From Ceratorhiza oryzae-sativae (lineage: Eukaryota > Basidiomycota > Agaricomycetes > Cantharellales > Ceratobasidiaceae): a stretch of 64,000 bases of DNA. Below the pieces are notes generated by a model. That model saw only the letters and a list, made by a program, of their open reading frames with translations. It ran no database searches and was not told the DNA's origin. This document shows, in pieces, positions 1 through 10,554 of the stretch (its first letter is position 1; each line of letters starts with the position of its first letter). The stretch is taken from assembly GCA_030998015.1 (NCBI GenBank), contig JARWMV010000237.1, forward strand, positions 1,426,001 through 1,490,000. Reading direction: 5' to 3'. Both the position numbers and the translations under genes were made by a program.

Positions 1-1302
1 CCAACAGTTGGCACTTGAGGGCAACTCAAAGGCTGCTTACCCTTTGCACAGGAGGTAGCTGGGGGCTGGGGCTTCAACTTCATTTGATCAGTGGTGTTGT
101 GTTCCCCTTCTTGTGCAGCTTGCTTGTCAGCCTTGCAGTTCTGATGCTCTGTCATAGTGGGAGGGAGGTTGAATGTCCATGAGCTTGAGTTGGCATTTGA
201 GAGAGATTCAAACTTGTTACTGGTACAGGATGCATGGGCAGTTGGTGGATGTCAGGCATTGGGAGGGGGCTGGGCATTGGGAGTGAAGGAAGTGATGGTA
301 TTGTTTGAGGGATTGGATTGAGCTTGTGGAGGATCAATGTGCTGATCATATTTACAGGAACAATCAGTAGTGGCACATGTGACCTGGGAAGTACAAGAGT
401 CGAGTGCACATCGATTGGGGGGCATGCTATGGCTGGTTTTATCCATGTGCACATTGGCTGGGTAGTTGTCCTCATAGTGGCTGAGGTCAGGTGCTACATC
501 CACTGGAAGTTTCTTTGCTGCACTGATTTTTGGATTTCCTGTATATAATTCAATAAGTGATAATGCAAATTAAATTTCATTACTCACCTTGAAGATACTG
601 TTGGGCAATCAAGATGATTGCCCAACTGTCTTTGGTTGTTGGAGCATGGAAGTGCTGAAGGAATGGCACAAAATGGTAGCACTAGTTATAGAACTGTTAA
701 TACATTTATCTCTTGGTCTTGCTTTGACTTACAAATCAATATATCTCCTGTTTGGCAGCTGCAGACAGCATCACCCATGTGATTTTTGCACCAGGCTCCA
801 GGCTTGGAGGGAGGTTCCTTGCAATTGCCTCCTTCATGACACACTGTGGCAAGGTTGGTATAGAGGGGAAAACCAGTGAATAAAAACATACTCTACCAAC
901 TTGATTGTAGTAATCCTGATCCATTCAAAGGCTGATGGCCTCATGGAAGGGAAGGCTTCCCTACCCAGGGCCACCAGAAAGCTCCTGTGGCTTTTGGACA
1001 ATTCCATAGCACTCAAGTGGAGCTTTGACAGCTGAATAAGGATTGAAGTACAATAAGCCATACTTGATCACAAAGGGGTGGTTATGCTCCAGGTTGTACT
1101 GATACTTGGTGAGGCAATCTCCAAGTGCTTCAACTGCTGTTCTGGTCTGACAGCCTCCACAAGCTTGCTGTCCATTTACCACTCTCTGAATATGAGATGT
1201 GGGGGTCTCATCATAAGGGTAGCTGTAAGGGTCAGCTGTGTCTGTTGCCTCACCCTGCCCATTGCCCTCTCCATCACCCTCTCCATTGATAGGGCCAGGG
1301 AT
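1..1302. other. CpG-free degenerate repeat-like DNA, no supported gene
   Basis: There is no open frame here that I can defend. Minus-strand frames at 961-1332, 834-1061 and 252-503 read like pieces of protein: a Gly/Glu-rich stretch followed by a Cys-containing part, and a Cys/Pro-rich part. They switch frame and carry stops, and I could not match them to a family. The CG dinucleotide is essentially absent after about 404, as in the neighbouring retrotransposon remains. I infer an old mutated transposon or transposon-carried gene, but the family is unknown. Confidence 0.4.
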
Positions 1303-1438
1303 CTTAAGGATGTGATGCTGATATTCTGGCATTCTGGCATCAAGGGCAACTCAATTACAGAAGCACTGATTTATAAGCTGATGTAATTGAGTTACCCTTG
1401 ATGCCAGAATGCCAGAATATCAGCATCACATCCTTAAG
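1303..1438. repeat. Near-perfect inverted repeat, 56-bp arms, 24-bp spacer
   Basis: The left arm (1303-1358) and right arm (1383-1438) are reverse complements over 56 bp with one mismatch (C versus T). They are separated by 24 bp. Both arms contain the internal direct repeat ATTCTGGC twice. As single strand or RNA this would fold into a long hairpin. It could be the meeting point of two inverted transposon ends or a small MITE. No target duplication was found outside the arms. Confidence 0.85.
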
Positions 1439-1875
1439 GGATCTGACCAGGCTGCTGGCTGTTGTCTTGGCTGTAGGGCCAAGGCCTGTCTCCAGGAGAT
1501 GGCTTGTGGGGTGCAGGACCCTTGTGGTGAAGCAAGGATTAGTGAGCATGGCATGTGGCAGCCAATGAGCTCCTGGGGGTCAGGCTGGAAGTTGGCTCAA
1601 GGGGAGGGGTTGGATGGTGGCATTGGTAGCCATGCTATTACTTTAGGTAAGTATGACAAGAGGAAGAGGGGAGGCATTGGGGGGATTGGTAAAGGGCTTT
1701 GCTGTGTGTGTTATTGTATGAACTGTAAATTATATGCAAATTGTAAGATCAAAATGTGGTCAGTGATGTTTGGGTGAATGTATACATGATGTACTTACTG
1801 TAGTGGCATGGGAGAACTTGAATGAGGTAATCTAGGTGTTGCAGCTTGGGCTTGTGCAGCCAAATTGATGGTTTG
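1439..1875. other. CpG-free spacer, no gene seen
   Basis: A plus-strand frame (1409-1777) starts inside the right arm of the hairpin, so its first residues duplicate those of the opposite minus-strand frame. The rest is Gly/Cys-rich without a recognised domain. I regard it as non-genic. Confidence 0.4.
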
Positions 1876-2393
1876 TGTCATGGCCTGGACCATGAGCACA
1901 AATTTATTCAAATTTATTATGATTTATTTTACCTCTATTTTTCCTGCTTTTATGGACAAGTCCTGTTTATTCAGATATATGCATAGAGTCATGTGACCTT
2001 GTTGTTGTTGACCATTGTTGATGTATTCCAGAATATTCTGTTGACATGGCACCACTTCAGTTATTGTACAATCCCATTAAAGCTTCCTATTACATATGTA
2101 CTGCCTCCTCCTTGAATATATAAGGGAGAGTCTGAGAGCCTTAAGCCTCAGAACTTGACCTCCTGTCAAAACATCCCTTCTACCTGTGTGGTCACCAAGC
2201 CTATCAGTTCTTGCCCAGACCTCTTTAGTTCAAGTGCACCTCTCATACCCTCCTGTGTGTTGTTGCACCCCATCCCTTCACTGTATGTCCCCCCTCTTAG
2301 ATGTTGCAGCTTTGATCCTTGGCATTACAGCCTTTGGATTTGCCTTTGCCTCACAAGTGTTAGGTGTCACAGTTCAGGTTGTCAGCTCTGACA
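1876..2393 (+). mobile_element. Solo LTR, copy A
   Basis: This 518-bp unit begins TGTCATGG and ends CTCTGACA, the TG...CA form of an LTR. It is flanked by a perfect 5-bp target duplication GTTTG (1871-1875 and 2394-2398). Copies B and C are its reverse complements, with small differences. A TATA-like TATATAA at about 2117-2123 lies on this strand in the middle of the unit, so I orient this copy plus. No internal retrotransposon sequence adjoins it, as expected after LTR-LTR recombination. The superfamily cannot be told from the LTR alone. CpG is absent. Confidence 0.85.
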
Positions 2394-2656
2394 GTTTGAG
2401 CCTGACTAATAATATTGTGCAACAGCAGTGTGGTACTCAGGTAGTGCATTTGGGGGAATGACTCATGGAGGACTGTCCAGTTTGTTCTGTAACAAATCAG
2501 AGACACAGCTCTGAGTGTTAGACAAACCACCAATTCATTGCTCCTGGCAGTTTTTATCATGGTTGTCAATTTCTGGGAGGTCAGAGGTGCATCCAATCAT
2601 GGGACTACAAGAGTGGTAGTCTGATTTGTCTGCCATGGATAATCAGCTATTTGACA
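2394..2656. other. Spacer between two inverted solo LTRs
   Basis: This short stretch without CpG or coding potential separates LTR copies A and B. Because A and B are inverted, the whole 1876-3185 segment mimics a foldback element with about 520-bp arms. Confidence 0.5.
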
Positions 2657-2661
2657 TTATG

Positions 2662-3185
2662 TGTCAGAGCTAACAACTTGAACAACAAAGCTAAACACTG
2701 ATAAGGTGATGGCAGACCTATAGGCTATGACAGCCAAGGGTCTAGTTGCAACACCTAGAAGGGGACATGCAGTGGAGGGATAGGGCACAATGACATGCAG
2801 GGAGGTTTAGAGGTGCACTTGTGCTTAAGAGCACTGGGCAGAGACTAAGTGGCTTGATGACCAACTCAGGTAGAAGGGGATATTGACAGGAGGTTGAGTT
2901 CTGAGGCTTAAGGCTCTCAGACTCTCCCTTATATATTCAAGGATGAGGCAGTACATATGTAATAGGAAGCTCAATAGAATCATATGATAGCTGAAGTGGT
3001 GCCACATCAACAGAATGTTCCAGAATACATCAACAATGGTCAACAACAACAAGGTCACATGACTCAGTCAATAATTCTACACATATATCTGAATAAACAG
3101 GACTTGTCCAAAAAGCAGAAAAATAGAGATAAAATAAATCATAATAAATTTGAATAAATTTGTGTTCATGGTCTAGGCCATGACA
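2662..3185 (-). mobile_element. Solo LTR, copy B
   Basis: This 524-bp LTR is in the opposite orientation to copy A. Read on the plus strand it starts TGTCAGAGC and ends GCCATGACA. A perfect 5-bp target duplication TTATG lies at 2657-2661 and 3186-3190. Alignment by eye with copies A and C shows mostly point changes and few gaps. The separate target duplications of A and B show that they were independent insertions, not the two ends of one foldback element. Confidence 0.88.
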
Positions 3186-3190
3186 TTATG

Positions 3191-3589
3191 AGTATATTTT
3201 TGAGGAATCACTGGTAAATGCACTTTGAGGAGCTAAGGAAGGTATGAGAGAGAAGATTGTGCAGAGTCAAATTAGCTGTTAATTGTATTAGAATTGACCA
3301 TGCAAACCTGTGTGTTTCTGGGATGCTTTCCAACACCAGAACTCCCTATATTCCTCCATATCTATCTCACTATCAAATTTATTGCTCACCTAATACTCAA
3401 AGTTAGACATAAATATCAGTCTGAGCCAAATACACTTACCATAATTCACATGTGATGACTGGCAATCAAGTGGTGCAAGAGAACAAAATTAAATGTTAGT
3501 TTGTAAGTCAAATGTCCAACAAATATTAATGAATCTTAAATTGATTAATTGTGGTAAATCACCACACTTGGATTTTAGTGAGAGGGGAT
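3191..3589. other. AT-rich spacer, no gene seen
   Basis: This stretch has no CpG, no coding frame and no match to the neighbouring LTRs. It is probably old transposon debris or degraded intergenic DNA. Confidence 0.4.
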
Positions 3590-3720
3590 TGTAGTGTCAG
3601 AGCTACAACCAGGGAGATGACCCAAACATCTAAGGGGACAATGGGAGACCTATAGGTGATGGTGCTGGAGGTCTAAGTCACAACGTCAAGGGGCAGACAT
3701 GTGACAAGGGGTAAGGGTGT

Positions 3721-3973
3721 TGTTGAGTATACACACAAAAAGACTTGCTGATTGATACCTAGCCACAGCATGGCTGTGATGATGGCGCTTACGTGCCACC
3801 CTGATCATGTACCGCTTAGCGGTTCATACTTGATGTATTGCCTTGTATCTTATCTACAGTAGTATAGCTTTACGGACGCTACATAGTATATATACACCTA
3901 TGTACATACACTTATACTGTACCTGCATATTCCTCTGCTCAATCTATATAGTTAACTGTGCATTTATTCAACA
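3721..3973 (+). repeat. 5' LTR of the Copia element
   Basis: 253 bp, TGTTGAG...TCAACA. It has the same length as the 3' LTR with no gaps. Differences from it are C/T or G/A changes, in several places CA here against TG in the 3' copy. Both derive simply from an ancestral CG. Confidence 0.95.
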
Positions 3974-4056
3974 GGTTATGAGCCCTGGCAGACTATAACC
4001 TACTAGCTGCAAACCGACTACCGACCTCCATATTTTATTGCATACGCTGCCTCACT

Positions 4057-7000
4057 ATGGCCTCTCCTGGTGCCCCTACGCCCAACCCCTCTACATTGAG
4101 TGCTGCCGAAGTTTCGGTGTCAATCGGTTCGGGTATGCACAAAATAGACAAACTTACCAGCCAAGACAACTATGTTGTCTGGCGCATGCGAATGGTTGAT
4201 ATTCTAGTCAACTGCGGCTTATATGATTATGTTGACAGAACACTCATTGACCCAGGCCCTAGTAAGGCCATTGACAGTGCAAAATGGATGTCGAATGATA
4301 GAAAAGCACTTAGTGCAATACAATTACACTGCTCCAATGCTATATCTGTCCAACTTGTCTGATTCAAGTCCTCGAAAGAATGCTGGAACCACCTAGATTT
4401 GTTATACAAGTCTTTGTCTCTACTTGGATTAATTTCCACACAAAATCACTTCTACCGCACCGTTATGCAGGACGATCAGTCACTTGAAGGACATATGCAC
4501 AATTTACAAATCGCTGCGGACAAACTTACCATGCTAGAAGAGACCTTGACCAAGCTTGATTATGCTCTACAGGTTGTTGGATCGCTGCCCATCACTTGGC
4601 AAACTTTTATAGGTACAATATCCTGGCGTGTAGACCAAACTAAGCCTGATAAATGCAACAAATATGTGTTGGACTTACTGGCTAGACTAATGGATGAAGA
4701 ATGTTGCTGCCAAGGTGCTATGAACGGATCCGACGTTGCCCTATTTGCCAAATCGACCCCCAATCGCCCTAAATCGAACAAGTCTAATCTTGAGTGCCAT
4801 AACTGCAAGAAAAAGGGGCACATCATAAAGGATTGTTGGGCCAAAGGGGGAGGAGCCTACAAACCTGGAGGTGGATGTTGGAAGCATGGAGGACAAGGGA
4901 ACAGCAAGAGCAATGAAGCCAACGCCACTGTCAAAATGGCCTGCATGGCCCATAAAGAAGCTATCCCGAGGGGTAGCTGGCTGCTTGATAGTGCCACATC
5001 ATTGGATATAGTCGCGGATCAAGTTGATTTTGTGAGCTATACCCCCTCAGATACCACAGTTAGCAGCATAGGCAGAGATGCCAACATTATCGGCTGTGGA
5101 GAAGTTGTAGTACAACTCATAGGCCAGAATGGCAAGTGCACAACGCTGCACCTCCACAATGTTGCCCATGTACCAACAGCGCCAAATAATCTCCTTGCCG
5201 TTGGGAGAATGACAAACACCAGCATGTTGCTTAAGGCCCAAGACGATTGGTTTGACATTTACAGCCCAAATAAGTCAATGATCGGAAGGGCAATCAAGCG
5301 CCCCACCAGAGAAAATGGCTGCCTCTATGTAGTAATGCTAGAGGTACAACACGAAAAGGCAAAAGCACTGGAAACTGTGCATATAGCATGAACCTGGGAT
5401 GAATGGCACCAAGCACTGGGGCACATGTTGTTAGAGGCCATACAGGTAATGAACAAGGAGGGAATGGTTGAGGGAATGGAGCTGAAAGGACCAATGCTGC
5501 AGAACCACTTCTGCAAGCCATGCATTGAGGCAAAGCATAAGGCCGCTCTGTTCCCATCTAAGTCTGAAACAAAGGTTGACAAGATTGGCAATCTTACAGT
5601 ATTGGACATCTGGGGACCCGCATCAACAGCCACAATTGGAGGCTTCAAGTACTACATATCATTTACAGACATAGCCATGCAGTTTACAATACTATATTTT
5701 ATGCAGGACAAGACCAAGGTTGCCAACCAATACAAAGAATATGAAGCTTTTATAGCTAATCTACACAACCAGAAACTACGCACCATGCAATTCAATCATG
5801 GCTGGGAATACCTAAATGCACCCCTACTAGCGCATATAGCCTCCCAAGGCACTTCGTACAAAACCACCGCCCCTCACTTGTCAGTGCAGAACGGCATTGC
5901 CAAATGTCTGAACCAAACAATTGCCGATTGAGGGCATGCAATGCGAATCACTGCCCAACTCCCTAAGGCCCTATGGATGGAGGCCTTCCGCCATGTGTGT
6001 TACCTAAAAAACCGCACTTATATGCGTGCTCTAGACAAAAAGAAAACCCCCTACAAACTTATGTACGGCAAGAAGCCAGACCTCAGCACTCTACACAAGT
6101 TTGGGTTGCCGTGCTGGGTTCTCGATCAGAGCAGGAAGAACACGAAGTTAGATGCAAAATTGAACAAGCATACCTTTGTTGGTATCAATGTAGGTGGAAA
6201 AGCCTGGTGTTACTGGAGTCATGAACAGCGAACTGTTCTAGTATTGCAAAACATGAAGTTCCCGCTGATGCCGTCAGATAAAGAACAAGAGGACAACGAA
6301 CAACTCACCAGAGTGCCCTTCGAGGGGGAGTCAAAACCCCTATCCGAACCCATGCAAGCTCCTGCAAGAACTGGGCCAACAACGCTGGTCAAAGCATCAA
6401 AACTGGACGCACCTAGCGCACTGATCAAGGCTGCACCACCACCATTACCCGAGATCATGGAACAATCACACCAAAACCTACCCCACTTGCCATACAACAA
6501 AATTGCAAAGCATGGCAAGACAGCCAACCCTCATGCCAAATACAATGTCTTCGGACTGTATGTCAGTGATGCCTCAAAGCGAGAGGATGCGAATGTCACT
6601 TATGAGGACTACGCCCATGTTGCAAGCAAGGATGCTACATATGACAACGCATATAGCCTCAATATCGTTGTGGATATATTGTTGAAAGCCGAGTCAGCAA
6701 ACAAGAGTGATAAGCCAAATTACCACAAGGCAATGAAAGGTCCCAACCAAGACCTATGGCATGATGCAACCGAAGCTGAAGTCAATCAACTGAAAGCTGC
6801 AGGAACATTTGAGCTAGTTGACTTACTGGCTGAAAAGAAAGTGATTAAATGCAGCTGGGTATTGAATCGAAAACACAACACCAACAGGAAGGTGGTATGA
6901 CACAAAGCTTGGCTAGTAGCAAAAGGGTACTCACAAATCAAGGGTATTGATTATAACCTCACATTTGCACCTGTACTACAACTAGATGCGTTTTGCTGCT

Positions 7001-8244
7001 TATGCACGATTGCAGCAGTCCTTGACATGGATATGACTCAGCTGGATGTCATAGGGGCCTACCTGAATGGAAAGCTCAATGAAGAAATCTACATGGAGCA
7101 GGTACCTGGTTTTAGCAACAGTACTAAACGCATGCTACACTTACTGAAAACGCTCTATGGACTCAAGCAGTCTGGGCAAGTATGGAACCGCCGCTTGCAC
7201 AAGGCACTCCTAACTCTAGGATATATGCACCTGTTCTCCAACTCTTGCGTCTATCATTGCCAAAAGCTCAATAAAATATCAGTTTTAGCATTCCACATTG
7301 ACGATGTTGCCATAATCACCTTGAGAGGTTACTCTGCACATGTCAAGGGGGAGCTAATGACGTTATTCGACATGTGCAACTTAGGAGAACTCAATCATTT
7401 TGTCGGATTCAGAATCACTCGAAATCGATACAAGCATACTATCATGCTATCACAGGACACATATATTAAATCTGTTATCAAGCACGCTGGTATGGAAGGT
7501 TGCAACCCATCCAATACCCCTATGTCTTGCACCACCGTACTTGACTGATATACTGGTGTATCACCAGACTACCTGTATTCAACAATTATAGGCACACTTA
7601 TGTATGCAGCCTTAGGCACTTGACCAGACCTCACCTACCCTGTGCAGCATCTTGCACAGTTCTCAACTTGCTATGGTCCAGAGCATGTGACAGCACTGAA
7701 GCGCATACTGCGATACGCTGCTGGAACAACCAACCAATTGATTACTTACGACAGTCTGGCTGATGGTGGTAAACTACTAGAAGTTGGCTACATTGACACC
7801 AACTGGGGACTCAACATACTTGACTGCCAATCTGTATCCAGCATGGTATTTATACTTGCATCAGGGCCAATCACATGGAGTTCAAAGAAACAAGCAACTG
7901 TATCGCTTTTGTCAATGGAAGCCGAATATATGGCTATGTCTTATGGTATACAACATGCACTGTGGCTGCGCTCTTTCCTTGCTGAACTCGGATTCGAGTG
8001 CATACATGCTACACCAGTACTCACCAACTCACGTTCAGCCATTGCGCTATTGCAAGACTCACAATTTCACAGTTGATCAAAACATATCAATATTCGACAC
8101 CATTTTATTCATGAACACATTGAGAATGGCAAAATCGTGACCCCTCATATTGCAGGAATTGACAACCTCACCGATGGCTTTACTAAGCCTTTACCTGCTC
8201 CTGATTTCTCCTGTTTATTTTCTGTTTTAATGAGCTTGTCTTAA
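4057..8244 (+). pseudogene. Copia Gag-Pol polyprotein with seven in-frame TGA codons
   Basis: One frame of 1396 codons runs from ATG 4057 to TAA 8242-8244 without a frameshift. It is interrupted only by TGA at 4360, 5389, 5929, 6898, 7546, 7621 and 8074. In order it shows a Gag domain, a CCHC knuckle (CHNCKKKGHIIKDC, about 4795), a protease with DSA in place of DSGA (about 4987), the GAG-pre-integrase and integrase core, reverse transcriptase (FHIDD in place of YVDD, about 7290), and RNase H (SMEAEYMA, about 7913). The second integrase catalytic Asp is replaced by Asn (in FNHGWEY, about 5790) and the catalytic Glu by Lys (QNGIAKC, about 5887). Both are explained by G-to-A at a CpG. The stops occupy places where Arg CGA fits the family. 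The protein is not functional. Confidence 0.93.
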
Positions 8245-8257
8245 GTTTGAGGGGGAG

Positions 8258-8510
8258 TGTTGAGTATATGCATGAAAAGACTTGCTGATTGATACCTAGC
8301 CACAGCATGGCTGTGATGATGGTGCTTATGCGCCGCCCTGATCATGTACTGCTTAGTGGTTTGTACTTGATGTATTGCCTTGTATCTTATCTACAGTAGT
8401 ATAGCTTTACAGACACTACATAGTATATATATGCCTATGTACATATGCTTATACTGTACCTGCATATTCCTCCACTCAATCTATATAGTTAACTGTGCAT
8501 TTATTCAACA
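8258..8510 (+). repeat. 3' LTR of the Copia element
   Basis: 253 bp, directly preceded by the polypurine tract and followed by the target duplication GGTGT. See the 5' LTR for the pattern of differences. Confidence 0.95.
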
Positions 8511-9007
8511 GGTGTGATAAGACACAGAGATAGAAGTATGTGCACTTGGTCTCAAGAGACCTGGGCAGAGACTATGGACTTTAGAAGTCACACAGGTAGT
8601 GTGGATGAATGACAGGAGGTTGAGTTCTGAGGCTTAAGGCTCTCAGACTCTCCCTTACATATTCATATGAGCAGCTATATCAAATACACAGATGGTGCAA
8701 GACAACTATCATACAATATCAGAATGGTGCCACATAGCAGAATATTCTGGAAGATACAAACAGAGTGTAAACAATAAGAATGTCATGTGATCATGTAAGT
8801 ATTTCTACACATATATCTGATTAAATGGGACTTGTCCAAAAAGCAGAAAAACTAGAGATATAAAATATAGAAAAATAATAAATTCTGCATCATGGTCTAG
8901 GCCATAACAGTAGCAGTCAAGAGGGGAATGGATAGAGGAGCATGTATAATCATGTGACTGTGTGCAGTTTTGATTTGCCTAAGTCCCTTTGCCACAACCT
9001 TGCCACA

Positions 9008-10552
9008 ATGGATTCTGATGACTCTGGGTCTAATTCCAGTTGTTATGATGACTCTGATAACAAATATGGCTATGGGAAATGCTACTTTGACCCTGAACAA
9101 GAGCCTGACACTGATGATAAAATTACTTGTACATGTGGCTGTGGCAAGCAACAAAGTGCCTGGACTATCAAATACCAACATTTAAACAAGAAGCCTAGGT
9201 CATGGGTTAGACCTAATAAAGTTTCTGGTTGTGTAGAGAATGGTCAAAATTTCCAAAATGTCCAAAATGTGGTGGCTATTCACAAGGAAGAAGGTACACC
9301 AATGTATGCACATTAGGAATAGTCTATTTAATTATTGTTAGACCTACCCATGCACTACAACTTGGACAGCAAGTCTACCAACCCACCCAGCTCAGCTGGG
9401 AGCTGGGACATCATTGAACCACCTGCATCTCCTCCCCCCCTCTCACTGTCTGATGATGAAGAATCAGATGATGGTGAGGGTGATTTTTACATTATCAATG
9501 CCAAGGATTATCACAAGTATGAGTGCTGGTTTGCAGAGGACTGTGAACCTGAATTGAATGAGTTTTGTAAGTTCATGTGTATTTCTTGGTTTATTGAATT
9601 TCTAACTGGCACTAGTTGCTGAGAAAATTACAGAGGAGGAGCTTGACAGCATTAAGATGATGGCCATTCAATGGTTTGGCCACATCTCACTTCAAAATTA
9701 CAAGCAGATCTGGTACTCATTCAGAAAAAAGGGGTTTCTTATGACACTTCAGTGTCTTGGAACTTGCAATGCAGCACTCTCTGGGGTGAAGCCCAAGATT
9801 TATGATTGCTGCATAAATGTATGTCATGCATTTACTGGCAAATTTGCTGAAGAAACCTCTTGCTTGACATGTGGTGAACAATGATATGACAAACTTGGTC
9901 ATCCTCAACAAACCTTCCAGTATATACCCACAACTGCCTGATTCTGCTCAATGTTCAACAACCCTGCCTTTGTCAGAAAACTTGCTTATTGACATAATTA
10001 CCCCCAGTGTGAGGGTTGCCTGGATGACTTCTTTGATTCCCAGCTCTACAAGGATCTACACCAGTCAAATATCAAGATTGATGGAAAGGATACTGGTGTA
10101 AGGTTTTTCTCTGGGAAGCATGACATTGCCACTACACTTCTTGCCAATGGCATCCAGATATTCAAACAGGAGACAGCCACATGCTGGCTGATCATCCTCC
10201 AGATCTTAAATCTGCCACCAGCTGATCAGGTTCAGATGTGCAACATAATGCCAATCTGTGTGATTCCTGGGCCAAATCAACCCAAAGACTTCAACTCCTT
10301 CCTTGAGCCATTCTTGATTGAATGCATTGATCAAGCACATGGCTTTAATGCATTCAACTCTTGGACTGGCCACCCTTTCATTCTGTAGCATCACCCTGTC
10401 CTTGTTGGTGGCAATATGCAAGCAATCAAGCACCTAGAAGAAATGAAAGGTGTTGGTGCAAAACTACCTTGCTGCAGCTGCAAAGGTGTCAGTGTCTACC
10501 ACAAAGACAAGCAAGCCTACTATATTCCTCTAGCTGCACCTCTTAACCCTAA
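9008..10552 (+). pseudogene. Plavaka-like transposase, 5' part
   Basis: The frame begins at ATG 9008 with an acidic Ser/Asp-rich head and a Cys-rich piece (CTCGCGKQQ). It then passes through an acidic linker (about 9350-9570) and a zinc-site-like CINVCHAF...CLTCG segment. The catalytic-region block with CVIPGPNQPKDFNSFLEPF (about 10250) and CCSCKGVSVYH (about 10470) follows. Stops interrupt it, including TGA in GEQ-stop-YDKLGHP (about 9883), TGA after PTTA (about 9940) and TGA in LAY-stop-HNYPQ (about 9990). Each is explained by CGA to TGA. A TAG lies at about 10386. Introns probably exist near 9310-9335 and 9565-9610 but were not resolved. The reading continues beyond the Tc1 insertion at 12164. 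Confidence 0.75.
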
Positions 10553-10554
10553 TA

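Larger units (their letters stand above)
3721..8510 (+). mobile_element. Full-length Ty1/Copia LTR retrotransposon
   Basis: The element is 4790 bp long and bounded by 253-bp LTRs (3721-3973 and 8258-8510), each starting TGTTGAG and ending TCAACA. A perfect 5-bp target duplication GGTGT lies at 3716-3720 and 8511-8515. A tRNA primer-site-like sequence starts right after the 5' LTR (GGTTATGAGCCC). A polypurine tract GAGGGGGAG (8249-8257) abuts the 3' LTR. Domain order gag, protease, integrase, reverse transcriptase, RNase H defines Copia. The element is non-autonomous now because its reading frame is broken seven times. The two LTRs differ at 20 positions, all transitions at CpG-derived sites. 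Confidence 0.97.
3595..8909 (-). mobile_element. Solo LTR, copy C, split by a Copia insertion
   Basis: The two halves, 3595-3720 and 8511-8909, together make a third copy (about 520 bp) of the LTR at 1876-2393 and 2662-3185. The Copia element at 3721-8510 sits between them, and its 5-bp duplication GGTGT belongs to the LTR sequence. The outer ends are TGTCAG and ATAACA. GTAG is present on both sides (3591-3594 and 8910-8913), a 4-bp target-site duplication or the rest of a 5-bp one. This fixes the order: solo LTR first, Copia second. Confidence 0.85.

Noticed and set aside
1876..3185. A single foldback or MITE element with 520-bp inverted repeats
   Set aside because: Each half has its own perfect 5-bp target duplication, so these are two independent solo LTRs.
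4057..8244. TGA recoding or programmed readthrough in the Copia polyprotein
   Set aside because: Seven TGA codons, altered integrase catalytic residues and CpG-type LTR divergence all fit mutation. No recoding signal was seen.
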